DNA from: Shimia sp040225985
GTDB lineage: Bacteria > Pseudomonadota > Alphaproteobacteria > Rhodobacterales > Rhodobacteraceae
Length of the DNA stretch: 64,000 nt
Assembly (NCBI RefSeq): GCF_040225985.1
Contig: NZ_JBBPEU010000001.1
Span: forward strand, 310,001 to 374,000
Direction: 5' to 3'
Position numbers and translations under genes: made by a program. Below, one piece after another: positions 26,410 to 35,388 of this stretch. Below the pieces are notes generated by a model. That model saw only the letters and a program-made list of their open reading frames with translations. It did no database searches and was not told the origin of the DNA. Positions within the stretch are counted from its first letter, which is position 1; each line of letters starts with the position of its first letter.

Positions 26410-27647
26410 CTCAACTGCCCGTCAGCGTGGTCATTGTCAGCCGGGGCCGCCCCGATGCATTGACCCGCTGTCTGACGGGCGTTTCGCAATTGTTCTACGA
26501 CACTTTCGAGATCGTCGTGGTCGCGGATCAGGCCGGGTGTTTTACCGTACGCGCCCACGAAATCGGTGACCGTGTCAAACTGGTCGAATTTGACGAAGCG
26601 AACATATCGGCGGCCCGCAATCTTGGCATCGCCGAAGCTGCAGGGGATATTGTCGCCTTTCTGGATGATGATGCCGTACCCGAACCTACCTGGTTGGATC
26701 ACCTTGTCGCCCCGTTCGCGCAGGAACCCGAACTGGTAGCGACAACCGGTTTTGTGCGCGGACGCAATGGTATTTCGTATCAATGGCGCGCGCGGTGTGT
26801 CGATCAGACAGGCAAAGCGACCGACCTCATGATAACGGGAAAAGAACCGGTCGTGCTGCGTCCGCAACTTGGCCGCACGCTCAAGACCGAAGGCACCAAC
26901 ATGGCGTTTCGTCGTACAGTGCTTGCCGAGATTGGCGGCTTTGATCCGGCTTTCAGATATTACCTTGATGAAACCGATGTTGATCTGCGGCTTGCCCGCC
27001 TGAACCATCCAGTGGCGGTGGTGCCTTTGGCTGAAGTGCATCACGGTTTCTATGCAAACGGGGTTCGACGATCAAACCGCGCGCCCAAGGATCTATTTGA
27101 GATTGGCGCGAGCATGGCTGTCTTTCTTCGTAAACACTGCCCCGAACAAGAGCATTCGCATATCTGGCAACACGAACAGGCTTCCCAGAAAAAGCGCTTG
27201 GTTGGGTTCATGGTATCGGGTCAGCTCGAACCGGGTGAAGTGGTCAGCTTGATGAAACGGTTGCGCCAAGGATATGCCGAAGGGCTGGATCGTATGATTG
27301 ATGTCTTGCCTCCGATCCCGCGTGCCACAACCGGGATGCGTACATTCGAAAGACACGAAAATGCCGAGCCTGTCGTGCTGGCGGGCCGTATTTGGCAGCG
27401 AAAAAAGTTACGACAGAAGGCTGCGGACCTTTCCGCAAAAGGCCATAGGGTCAGCCTGTTTGTGTTTTCCCCGACGGCGTATTTCCACAGAGTCAGCTTT
27501 GAAAAGGCGGGGTTTTGGGAACAATCCGGTGGCCTGTTCGGCAAGTCAGAGCGTACCCAGCCCTGGTTTCGTCTGACCGCGTTTCGTCACCGGGTCAGAG
27601 AAGAAAAACAGCGGGTTGCGGTGCAGCGCGGACTGAATCATGAATGA
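26406..27647 (+). CDS. Family 2 glycosyltransferase
   Basis: The 413-residue product has a GT-A domain over about 1-240: SVVIVSRGRPDALTRCL at the start, NISAARNLGIAEAAGDIVAF and the metal-binding DDDAVPEP. The acceptor part has GGFDPAFRYYLDETDVDLR. A C-terminal extension of about 170 residues, rich in Arg and Lys, has no family I recognise. No membrane segment is seen, so it probably works at the cytoplasmic face. The start overlaps the kdsB stop by four bases and the end overlaps the next gene's frame, so it is tightly coupled to surface-sugar genes. Donor and acceptor are unknown. Confidence 0.85.
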   Translation: MTQLPVSVVIVSRGRPDALTRCLTGVSQLFYDTFEIVVVADQAGCFTVRAHEIGDRVKLVEFDEANISAARNLGIAEAAGDIVAFLDDDAVPEPTWLDHLVAPFAQEPELVATTGFVRGRNGISYQWRARCVDQTGKATDLMITGKEPVVLRPQLGRTLKTEGTNMAFRRTVLAEIGGFDPAFRYYLDETDVDLRLARLNHPVAVVPLAEVHHGFYANGVRRSNRAPKDLFEIGASMAVFLRKHCPEQEHSHIWQHEQASQKKRLVGFMVSGQLEPGEVVSLMKRLRQGYAEGLDRMIDVLPPIPRATTGMRTFERHENAEPVVLAGRIWQRKKLRQKAADLSAKGHRVSLFVFSPTAYFHRVSFEKAGFWEQSGGLFGKSERTQPWFRLTAFRHRVREEKQRVAVQRGLNHE

Positions 27648-27672
27648 CAAAAAGAAAAACCGGAGCAGCCCA

Positions 27673-28698
27673 ATGACAACCAGACGCACCGCACTTGTGA
27701 CGGGGTCCGCAGGATTCATCGGATATCACATTTCAAAACTATTGCTGGAGCAAGGGTGGCAAGTGGTCGGTCTCGATGCTCTGAGCGATTATTACGACGT
27801 GACGCTGAAAGAGCGCCGTCATGCCATGCTGGAGCCTTACGAAGATTTCACGCCGGTCATCGGAAAGATCGAGACGCAGGGCTTGCTGATGGATATGTTC
27901 GAAAAGCATCGGTTTGATGCTGTCATTCATTTGGCTGCTCAGGCAGGTGTGCGTTACTCGATCGAGGCGCCACGCTCATATGTGGATGCGAACCTGATCG
28001 GGGTTTACGAGCTGCTCGAAGCAGCGCGGGCCCATCCCCCTGCGCACATGTTGATGGCGTCCACATCCTCTGTCTACGGAGCCAATACCGAGATGCCCTA
28101 TGCGGAAACGCACAAGACGGACATGCAGATGTCGTTCTACGCAGCCACCAAAAAAGCCAATGAGGCGATGGCGCATTCCTATGCGCATCTTTACGATATT
28201 CCGATCACAATGTTCCGGTTTTTCACAGTCTATGGCCCTTGGGGGCGTCCGGATATGGCGCTGTTCAAGTTCACCAAGGCTATTCTGAATGGTGACCCTA
28301 TCGACATTTACAACAACGGTAACATGCGTCGTGATTTCACTTATATTGACGATCTTGTAGCCGGAATTGCAAAGCTGGTTGATGTTGCGCCGCCATTGAT
28401 GGCTGCGCGTTCAGGCACCGCCTCAGAGGTTGATTCGTTAAGTGCAGTGGCGCCGTGGCGTGTAGTGAATATCGGCAACGGCGCACCCGTCCCCCTGATG
28501 GATTTTGTTGCGGCAATCGAGAACGCAATAGGTATCGAGGCGAAAAAGAACTTCTTACCCATGCAGCCAGGAGATGTGCCCGCGACATGGGCTGAGGCAC
28601 GGCTATTGCAGACTCTGACAGGGTCCAGACCGCAAACGTCGGTTCAAGATGGGGTTGAGAAGTTTGTTCAGTGGTATCGTGAGTACTATGGAGCTTAG
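27673..28698 (+). CDS. NAD-dependent nucleotide-sugar epimerase, UDP-glucuronate 4-epimerase type
   Basis: This 341-residue short-chain dehydrogenase has the NAD-binding GSAGFIG near the N-terminus, LAAQAGVRYSIEAP, the catalytic SSVYGAN and YAATKKANE (Tyr-x3-Lys), and RFFTVYGPWGRPDMA. The last is characteristic of UDP-glucuronate 4-epimerases. It would make UDP-galacturonate from the UDP-glucuronate supplied by Ugd (gene at 55322). The ATG at 27673 was chosen because GGAG lies seven bases ahead and the usual N-terminus follows; an ATG at 27640 overlaps the previous gene. It converges on the dehydratase gene with only seven bases between stops. Confidence 0.87.
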   Translation: MTTRRTALVTGSAGFIGYHISKLLLEQGWQVVGLDALSDYYDVTLKERRHAMLEPYEDFTPVIGKIETQGLLMDMFEKHRFDAVIHLAAQAGVRYSIEAPRSYVDANLIGVYELLEAARAHPPAHMLMASTSSVYGANTEMPYAETHKTDMQMSFYAATKKANEAMAHSYAHLYDIPITMFRFFTVYGPWGRPDMALFKFTKAILNGDPIDIYNNGNMRRDFTYIDDLVAGIAKLVDVAPPLMAARSGTASEVDSLSAVAPWRVVNIGNGAPVPLMDFVAAIENAIGIEAKKNFLPMQPGDVPATWAEARLLQTLTGSRPQTSVQDGVEKFVQWYREYYGA

Positions 28699-28705
28699 AG
28701 CCCAG

Positions 28706-30589
28706 TCAGGAGACTTCGGCCTTTTCAATCGGGACACTATTGCTGCCGACAGACTCGACCCACCTTTGCAAGATATTGGTCGCCAAATCCGAGTCACGAT
28801 CATCAATGGCACGCCGCAGATCCTGAAGCGCATTTGCCATTTCAAGTTCAGACAGGTGTTTCTCCTGTGCCCGCAGAATCTTGGGATGCGGCGTGGTCAG
28901 CATGTCACTGCCAATAAGCAACTCTTCATGCATTTTTTCACCATCGCGCAGACCTGTGAATTGAATCTCGATATCACCATCTGGGTTTTGCGGATTCTTC
29001 ACGGTCAGGCCGGCATTCTCAATCATCTTGCGAGCCACCTCCGCGATCCGGACAGGTTTACCCATATCGAGCACAAAGACATCTCCACCGCGAGAGAATG
29101 TCCCGGCGAGCAAGACAAGTCGCACTGCTTCCGAAGTGGTCATGAAGAACCGCGTGACATCCTTGTGAGTCACGGTCACCGGCCCGCCCTGCCTGATCTG
29201 TTCATCAAAAAGTGGAATGACCGAGCCGGACGATCCCAGCACATTTCCAAAGCGGACCATTGAGTATCGTGTTGTCGTGCTGCGCGTCGCGAGATCCTGA
29301 ACAACAAGTTCGGCCAACCTTTTGGATGATCCCATTATACTTGTCGGACGCACTGCTTTATCCGTCGAAACCAGAATGAACCGCTCTACGTCAGCCTTGC
29401 GAGCCGCATCAGCAACGACCCGTGTACCCAGAACATTGTTGCGAAGTCCTTCAAGCGAGTTGTCTTCCACCATGGGAAGGTGTTTGTAAGCCGCGGCATG
29501 GAAAATCACGTCAATGTTGTGTTTGCCGATAATCTCTTCGACAAATTCTTCATGCACGATTGAACCCAGCGACAAGACAATTTCAATGTCTCCACAAAGC
29601 TCGGAAATTTCGCGACCGACAGAGTATAGACCGAGTTCACTGTGGTCCAGCATCACCAGTTTCTTTGGCTGCAGTGTCAGAATTTGCCTGCAAAGCTCAG
29701 AGCCGATTGATCCACCGGCACCTGTCACCAAGATGCTTTTTCCACGGTATGGCTCGGCTGAGGCAGGAATTTCCGCTTCAAGTGCGGTGCGGCCCAACAA
29801 CTCGGGAAGGCGCACGGGTGCAGCCTTGTGTGCCCCTTCCGCACGAACGACCATTTCTGCGAATGAAGGCAGGCCAAGCACTTCGCAGCCCACGCCACTA
29901 AGCTCTTTGGCGATACGGACCCGGGTCGCCTGACTGGCCGAAGGCATCGCCAGAATAATCCGGTCAATATCGTATTTTTCAACGATTTCGTAAATTTCAC
30001 GGGGCGAATAGACACGCAAACCGCGGATAGAGAGTTTCTGCAGGGCGGGTTCGTCATCAACAAAACATTGAGCTTCAAACTCGTCATCGGTCATCAGCGC
30101 AGCGGCCAATTGTTGTCCGGTTTGTCCGGCACCATAAATCAGAACGCGTTTACGGCTTTGGTTGCGTCGGAACAGTGCAAACACGAGATTGAGAAGCAAC
30201 ATCCTTCCGGATACGGAAAGAACGATAAAGAACATCGAAAACGCGGCAAAGCTTCCGCCACTCGCGGTCTGTAGTCCGAGACCGAGGAAGCTTGCGACAT
30301 AGCTGGCCGCGTATCCGGTTGCTCCGACAATGACTGCTAACGCGCCCGTATTCACCATGTCGTTCATGCCGTAGGCATTCAGCTTGATGCGGTGAAGCCC
30401 AACAGCATGGATCACAAAGGCGCCAACGGGCAAAAGGAGCACCAGGTACCAGAGGGTTTGCCAAGCCGCGCCAAGGTTTTCCGGGAAAGGCGCCATCAGA
30501 AGTTGCGAGAAAGAAAACGCAACTGCGATCCAAAACAGATCAAGCGCCAACAAAATCGCGCTTTTCTGAGCCCTGCTCAGCGAGATCAT
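28706..30589 (-). CDS. Polysaccharide biosynthesis nucleoside-diphosphate sugar dehydratase (CapD/WbpM/PglF type)
   Basis: The 627-residue product has about four N-terminal membrane segments (about 8-130) and a first Rossmann-like region (VLIYGAGQTGQQLAAAL). The catalytic dehydratase domain follows: GAGGSIGSELCRQIL, DHSELGLY, HAAAYKHLPMVE and STDKAVRPTSIMGSSKR, where Met replaces the usual Tyr as in other WbpM/PglF members. It would convert UDP-N-acetylglucosamine to a 4-keto-6-deoxy sugar. The frame is open 91 codons further upstream, but MISLSRAQKSAILLA at 30589 begins the first helix. The ribosome-binding site there is weak, so the start is uncertain. Confidence 0.85.
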   Translation of the reverse strand: MISLSRAQKSAILLALDLFWIAVAFSFSQLLMAPFPENLGAAWQTLWYLVLLLPVGAFVIHAVGLHRIKLNAYGMNDMVNTGALAVIVGATGYAASYVASFLGLGLQTASGGSFAAFSMFFIVLSVSGRMLLLNLVFALFRRNQSRKRVLIYGAGQTGQQLAAALMTDDEFEAQCFVDDEPALQKLSIRGLRVYSPREIYEIVEKYDIDRIILAMPSASQATRVRIAKELSGVGCEVLGLPSFAEMVVRAEGAHKAAPVRLPELLGRTALEAEIPASAEPYRGKSILVTGAGGSIGSELCRQILTLQPKKLVMLDHSELGLYSVGREISELCGDIEIVLSLGSIVHEEFVEEIIGKHNIDVIFHAAAYKHLPMVEDNSLEGLRNNVLGTRVVADAARKADVERFILVSTDKAVRPTSIMGSSKRLAELVVQDLATRSTTTRYSMVRFGNVLGSSGSVIPLFDEQIRQGGPVTVTHKDVTRFFMTTSEAVRLVLLAGTFSRGGDVFVLDMGKPVRIAEVARKMIENAGLTVKNPQNPDGDIEIQFTGLRDGEKMHEELLIGSDMLTTPHPKILRAQEKHLSELEMANALQDLRRAIDDRDSDLATNILQRWVESVGSNSVPIEKAEVS

Positions 30590-30930
30590 GAACTTGTAGA
30601 GCAAGTGTGACACCCCAAGAAATGCGTCGCCCAAAAATGTATTCGCCTGAAAATACTGCCCAAATCCGAGAATGTCTTTCTCTTGATGATACGATACCAC
30701 TGTGGATAGGTGATAAGAAGGCGAAATTCGTAAAATTTGTAGAATGGCGACAATTCGCTCAACGTGAGCAACTTGCCGAACCGCTACAGAGCAAAGCCGT
30801 TTCAAATTTGCGCATAGAACGCAATGAAAACACAGGCTGCGACTTTTTTCCGAGCGAATCAAAAAAACATTGTTGCTTGCGAAGTGCAGTGGTTAAAAGA
30901 AGCCAACGAAAAGGTGGCGAGCAGTCTGTC
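30590..30930. promoter_or_regulatory. Divergent control region between the dehydratase and Wza-like genes
   Basis: The 341 bases between the two divergent starts hold no convincing gene, although both flanking frames stay open through them. A palindrome GCTCA-ACG-TGAGC (30757-30769) and AAATT-CGTAA-AATTT near 30725-30739 could be operators. A poor promoter candidate for the forward gene is TTGTTG, 17 bases, TTAAAA near 30870-30898. These readings are weak. Confidence 0.35.
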
Positions 30931-32043
30931 ATGACGTCTGGATTCAAATTGGTTGCAGTTTTGTGTGCTGTTGGGCTTCTTGCTGCATGTTCCTTGCCGC
31001 GTGGCGCACCGACAACACAGGAAGTGATCGGTTCGAATGAAGAAGATTTCGCTGAACGTGATATCAGCGTCGTTGAGGTCAGTCGCGGCAACGTCAATCA
31101 GATTGCATCGTGGCCAAGGAACGGCTGGCACGGGCACTATCACTGGTTGGCTGCCGAGCGTGGCCCCCGTTCGAATGTCATTCGACCGGGCGACAATCTG
31201 AGCCTGCTGATCTGGGACAACTCGGACAACTCCTTGTTGACCGGCATAGAGCAGCGCAATGTCGAAATGCCACTTATCGAGGTGTCCGCTTCGGGAACTA
31301 TTTTTGTGCCGTATGTGGAAGAGGTGCAGGTCGCTGGGTTGACCGCAAACGAAGCGCGCAAGCTTTTGCAGGAGAGGCTCGCTAATATTGCGCCTTCCAT
31401 TCAGGTTCAGGTCGCCATGGAAGAAGGTGTTTCGAACTCGGTCGACGCTGTGTCCGGATTTGCCAATCCGGGAACTTACACGCTTCCAAACAGGAACTAC
31501 TCAATCCGCAGCCTGATCGCAAAGGCAGGCGGGATTGACCCGAGCCTTGTGAACCCAATCGTGCGTCTGAGCCGAGGAGGGTCCACTTATGAAATTCCGG
31601 CCAAAGAGCTTTTCCGCAGTCCGTCAAAAAACGCGATCCTGCGAGGCGGTGATCAGGTTTTTGCCGAAGAAGACCAGCGCTATTTTACCGTGATGGGCGC
31701 CGCCCAACGGGAAAGCATCGTTTATTTCCCTAAAGAGACAGTTAACGGCGTCGAGGCTGTCACGATCGCGGGGGGTATCCTTGACACGCGGGCCAACGCA
31801 CAGGGGTTGCTGGTGCTGAGAGAATATCCAGATTCTGCAGTGCGCATGGACGCAAGCGGACCTTCGAACAAATACGTGGTATTTGTGATGAACCTGACGA
31901 CAGCAGATGGTTTGTTTGGTGCCAGAAACTTCGAAATCCAGCCTGAAGACACAGTGATTGCGACAGAGTCGGTATTGAATTCCGCACAGGCCGTTATCGC
32001 CTTTGTCGGTACAGCCTTTGCAATCGCAAATGTGTTTAACTGA
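30931..32043 (+). CDS. Outer-membrane polysaccharide export lipoprotein (Wza-like)
   Basis: This 370-residue lipoprotein has a signal ending in the lipobox LLAAC with Cys20. The Poly_export domain follows (IRPGDNLSLLIWDNSDN, ASGTIFVPYVEEVQVAGLT, NEARKLLQERL), then SLBB-type soluble-ligand domains (SGFANPGTYTLP, IRSLIAKAGGIDP). It would form or gate the outer-membrane channel for exported polysaccharide, working with the inner-membrane KpsMTE set or a Wzc-type partner; no Wzc is in the window. The frame is open far upstream, but the lipobox fixes the ATG at 30931. AAGGTGG lies 13 bases before it. Confidence 0.92.
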   Translation: MTSGFKLVAVLCAVGLLAACSLPRGAPTTQEVIGSNEEDFAERDISVVEVSRGNVNQIASWPRNGWHGHYHWLAAERGPRSNVIRPGDNLSLLIWDNSDNSLLTGIEQRNVEMPLIEVSASGTIFVPYVEEVQVAGLTANEARKLLQERLANIAPSIQVQVAMEEGVSNSVDAVSGFANPGTYTLPNRNYSIRSLIAKAGGIDPSLVNPIVRLSRGGSTYEIPAKELFRSPSKNAILRGGDQVFAEEDQRYFTVMGAAQRESIVYFPKETVNGVEAVTIAGGILDTRANAQGLLVLREYPDSAVRMDASGPSNKYVVFVMNLTTADGLFGARNFEIQPEDTVIATESVLNSAQAVIAFVGTAFAIANVFN

Positions 32044-32200
32044 TTTTTTCGGTTGGATTTATGAAAAATAAGAAGCACTGACGACATCCACTGGATGACA
32101 AACAGTGCAGACGAGGTGGAGATTGAAATGCCGATCTCCAAAAGCTACGCTCGAAGATGATCTGAGTTCATTTCATCGTGGCGTTTTGAGGTGAAAGAGT

Positions 32201-33094
32201 ATGCGTAAAAAAGTTACAAAAGCGATTTTCCCGGTTGCTGGCCTTGGCACCCGGTTCCTTCCCGCAACCAAATCGGTGCCCAAGGAGATCATGACCCTGG
32301 TCGATCGTCCGCTGGTCCAATATGCCATCGATGAAGCGCGTGAAGCGGGGATCAAAGAGTTCATCTTTGTGACTTCGCGCGGCAAAGGGGCGCTAGAGGA
32401 TTACTTTGATCATGCGCCCCAGCTTGAACGAGAGTTGCGGCAGAAGAACAAAATCGAATTGCTCGAAACACTCAAATCGACAAACATGGACAGCGGTGCG
32501 ATCGCCTATATCCGCCAGCATCGCGCGCTGGGGCTGGGGCATGCTGTCTGGTGTGCCCATCGTCTTATCGCGAACGAACCATTCGCCGTTATCTTGCCTG
32601 ACGACGTGATCGCTGCGGAAGAATCGTGTCTCAAACAGATGGTAGATGCTTATCAAGAGACCGGAGGTAGCATGGTTGCGGCCATGGAGGTGCCTAAAGA
32701 GAAAGCTTCAGCTTATGGTGTCCTTGATGTGAAAGAGGATATGGGATCGCTGGTATCGGTCAACGGCATGGTTGAAAAACCGCCCGTCGACGAGGCGCCT
32801 TCAAACCTCGCCGTGATTGGTCGCTATATCCTGTCTCCGAATGTGCTCAGAACGCTCAACAAACAGAAGTCAGGTGCGGGTGGTGAAATTCAGCTGACTG
32901 ATGCAATCGCCAAAGAGATTGAGCAGGGGAATGACGTCTACGGCTTCCGTTTCCGAGGCCAGCGTTTCGACTGTGGTTCCAAGGCGGGTTTCCTTCAGGC
33001 GACTGTGGCTTTTGCCTTGGCAAGAGACGATTTGCGCGATGAACTCTCGGGGTATTTGCGGGAAATGCTTGCCGCTGATCAAGCGGCGCAATAA
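32201..33094 (+). CDS. galU: UTP-glucose-1-phosphate uridylyltransferase GalU
   Basis: This 297-residue enzyme makes UDP-glucose from UTP and glucose-1-phosphate. The nucleotide-binding start AVF-like AIFPVAGLGTRFLPATKS and PKEIMTLVDRPLVQY are diagnostic, as are VILPDDVI, GMVEKP and GRYILSP. GAGG before the ATG supports the start. UDP-glucose would feed the adjacent galE, the ugd gene at 55322 and several glycosyltransferases. It lies 18 bases ahead of galE. Confidence 0.96.
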   Translation: MRKKVTKAIFPVAGLGTRFLPATKSVPKEIMTLVDRPLVQYAIDEAREAGIKEFIFVTSRGKGALEDYFDHAPQLERELRQKNKIELLETLKSTNMDSGAIAYIRQHRALGLGHAVWCAHRLIANEPFAVILPDDVIAAEESCLKQMVDAYQETGGSMVAAMEVPKEKASAYGVLDVKEDMGSLVSVNGMVEKPPVDEAPSNLAVIGRYILSPNVLRTLNKQKSGAGGEIQLTDAIAKEIEQGNDVYGFRFRGQRFDCGSKAGFLQATVAFALARDDLRDELSGYLREMLAADQAAQ

Positions 33095-33112
33095 TTCGCC
33101 AAGGCGGCATTG

Positions 33113-34099
33113 ATGACGCAGTATGTCCTAGTTACAGGTGGTGCCGGTTATATCGGATCACATGCGTGTAAGGCGCTGGCCCGGGCAGGGTATGTGCCTG
33201 TTACGTTTGACAACCTCAGCACGGGTTGGGAAGACGCCGTTCAATTCGGGCCTTTTGAGCTTGGGGACTTGATGGATCCCGCGCGTATCAGCGAAGTTTT
33301 TGCCAAATACGCCCCCGTCGCCGTCTTGCATTTCGCGGCTCTGAGCCAGGTCGGAGAAAGCATGAAACTGCCTGGTAAATACTGGCGTGAAAACGTGACG
33401 GGTGCCTTGAACCTGATAGAGGCTGCGATTGAGAGTGAATGCCTGAATTTCGTATTTTCTTCGACCTGCGCGACGTATGGCGATCAGGACAATGTCGTTC
33501 TGAATGAGAACAGCCAACAGCACCCGATAAACGCATACGGGGCTTCTAAACGCGCCATCGAAGACATGCTGTTTGATTTTGAAAAGTCTCATGGTTTGCG
33601 CCACGTGATCTTTCGATACTTCAACGTTGCAGGTGCCGACCCCGAGGCCGAGATTGGTGAATTTCATAAACCCGAAACGCATTTGGTTCCCTTGATGCTG
33701 GACGCAATCGAAGGGCGCCGTCCGGCGCTTACGGTGTTCGGCACGGATTACGATACGCCAGATGGCACCTGCATTAGGGACTATGTCCATGTGTGCGATC
33801 TGGTGGATGCGCATCTGCTCGGGCTGACGTGGTTGCTTGAGAATAAACCTAACAGGGTGTTCAATCTGGGCAGTGGAACAGGTTTTTCGGTGCGCGAGGT
33901 GATTTCTCACGCTAATGGCGTCACTAATCGAGAAGTCCCAATTATCGAGGGTGAACGTCGTCCGGGTGATTGCGCGCGACTGGTGTCAGGCTCATCCCGC
34001 GCTGAAGAGGAACTGGGATGGCAACCTACGCGATCTGATCTCGGAACCATGATCTCCGACGCCTGGAGGTGGCACCAGACTGGACACTACGACAAATAA
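33113..34099 (+). CDS. galE: UDP-glucose 4-epimerase GalE
   Basis: This 328-residue enzyme interconverts UDP-glucose and UDP-galactose. It has GGAGYIGSHACKAL for NAD binding, SSTCATYGDQD with the catalytic Ser/Thr, YGASKRAIE with Tyr-x3-Lys, and FRYFNVAGADPEAEIGE. The C-terminal part has CIRDYVHVCDLVDAHLLGL, typical of GalE. AAGGCGG (33101-33107) precedes the ATG at 33113. Next to galU it forms a UDP-sugar supply unit within the polysaccharide cluster. Confidence 0.95.
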   Translation: MTQYVLVTGGAGYIGSHACKALARAGYVPVTFDNLSTGWEDAVQFGPFELGDLMDPARISEVFAKYAPVAVLHFAALSQVGESMKLPGKYWRENVTGALNLIEAAIESECLNFVFSSTCATYGDQDNVVLNENSQQHPINAYGASKRAIEDMLFDFEKSHGLRHVIFRYFNVAGADPEAEIGEFHKPETHLVPLMLDAIEGRRPALTVFGTDYDTPDGTCIRDYVHVCDLVDAHLLGLTWLLENKPNRVFNLGSGTGFSVREVISHANGVTNREVPIIEGERRPGDCARLVSGSSRAEEELGWQPTRSDLGTMISDAWRWHQTGHYDK

Positions 34100-34124
34100 C
34101 GCACCGCCCGCCCGTCTTTTCGAG

Positions 34125-35336
34125 ATGACGCGGGTCATGTCCCTTCAGTCGGGTCGCCCCACTGGGGTGGACCGTGTCTGTCTGGCGTATCTGAAAGCCT
34201 TATGTGATGCGTCTGAACCGTGTTTCGGGTTGGTGCGTACCAAGCTTGGGTTTGTGCTGCTGGATGACGCTGGCGCCAAAGCCATGCTTGCCCGCTTGTC
34301 TGGCAAGGTGCCTTGGGGCACCCCGGACATGCTGTCTCGGGTGTTGCATAAGCCGAACAATTACCGACGGATTACCGAAGCTGAACTGCGAAGATTCTGC
34401 ATCGCGCGTTGCCGGCCCAATCGCCTGTCCCGAATGTTGCAACGGTATTTGCCGGATGGCGTGGTGTATGTGAATGTGGATCATGCCAACGCGACAGAGC
34501 GTGTACTTTGGTCGGTCAAATCTGTTCCAAAGGCGCGCGTCACACTTTTTCTGCATGATACGATTCCCCTTGATTTTCCGCAGTACCAGACGCCGTTATC
34601 GGTAAAGAAATTCGAAAAGTTTCTAATGCGGGCACAGCGTTTTGCGGATATGATTTTGTGCAATTCACAGGTTTCCAAAGAGGATGTGCAACGGCATATG
34701 GCCAATTGGGGGGATGTCCCGCCGATCCATGTTGCACACTTGGGTCTTGATGAGCGCTGTTTCCAAATCGATGATAATCCATCTCTGCCGGAAGAGCTAA
34801 AAGCGCCATATTTCGTAGCGCTCGGGACAATAGAACCTCGCAAAAATCATGGATTGCTCCTTGATCTATGGGCTGAACTCGAAGCCTCTGCCGGAATGGA
34901 AGTTATCCCGACCCTTGTGATCTGTGGGCGGCGGGGCTGGATGAACGAGGACGTGTTCGCGCGTCTTGACCAGATCCGAAAAAATGGGCGCCATGTTTTG
35001 GAGCTTAATCAGCCAAGCGACGCATACATTGCTGCCCTGCTCAAAGGGTCAGCGGGCCTTGTTTTCCCGTCATTGGCCGAAGGTTATGGTTTGCCACCCA
35101 TCGAAGCGGCGGCCTTGGGGGTGCCCGTTCTCTGCAATGATCTTCCCGTACTAAGGGAAGTGTTAGGTGATTATCCCGTTTACGCAAGCGTTACAGACAG
35201 TTATGCATGGAAGGAGGCAATTATTGATCTGGCGCAGCGTGATCGAAACTCGGGCAGTCAAAACGTATACATTCCGCGCAGATTTGATCCGCCAAACTGG
35301 CAATCGCATTTCAACATCGCCTTAAAGGTGACGTGA
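34125..35336 (+). CDS. Family 1 (GT-B) glycosyltransferase
   Basis: The 403-residue product has the C-terminal donor-binding half of GT-B enzymes: FVALGTIEPRKNHGLLL, LVICGRRGW and PSLAEGYGLPPIEAAALGVPVLCND, with the E-x7-E motif. The N-terminal half begins MTRVMSLQSGRPTGVDRVCLAYL. In related proteins as I remember them, family-like residues (ARLFE before MTR) come first, and here they are encoded just upstream of this ATG. The true start may therefore lie further upstream at a non-ATG codon inside the end of galE. GGAGG at 34065-34069 precedes a CTG at 34080. Donor and acceptor are unknown. Confidence 0.85.
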   Translation: MTRVMSLQSGRPTGVDRVCLAYLKALCDASEPCFGLVRTKLGFVLLDDAGAKAMLARLSGKVPWGTPDMLSRVLHKPNNYRRITEAELRRFCIARCRPNRLSRMLQRYLPDGVVYVNVDHANATERVLWSVKSVPKARVTLFLHDTIPLDFPQYQTPLSVKKFEKFLMRAQRFADMILCNSQVSKEDVQRHMANWGDVPPIHVAHLGLDERCFQIDDNPSLPEELKAPYFVALGTIEPRKNHGLLLDLWAELEASAGMEVIPTLVICGRRGWMNEDVFARLDQIRKNGRHVLELNQPSDAYIAALLKGSAGLVFPSLAEGYGLPPIEAAALGVPVLCNDLPVLREVLGDYPVYASVTDSYAWKEAIIDLAQRDRNSGSQNVYIPRRFDPPNWQSHFNIALKVT

Positions 35337-35388
35337 TATCGCAATTCCGTAAGCCGGAAAGTACGAGTAGAACAGGAAAGAGAACGCT

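Noticed and set aside
30590..30862. Upstream extension of the dehydratase gene (reverse strand) and of the Wza-like gene (forward strand)
   Set aside because: Both frames stay open, but the residues are not protein-like. The lipobox at 30931 and the first membrane helix at 30589 fix the real starts.
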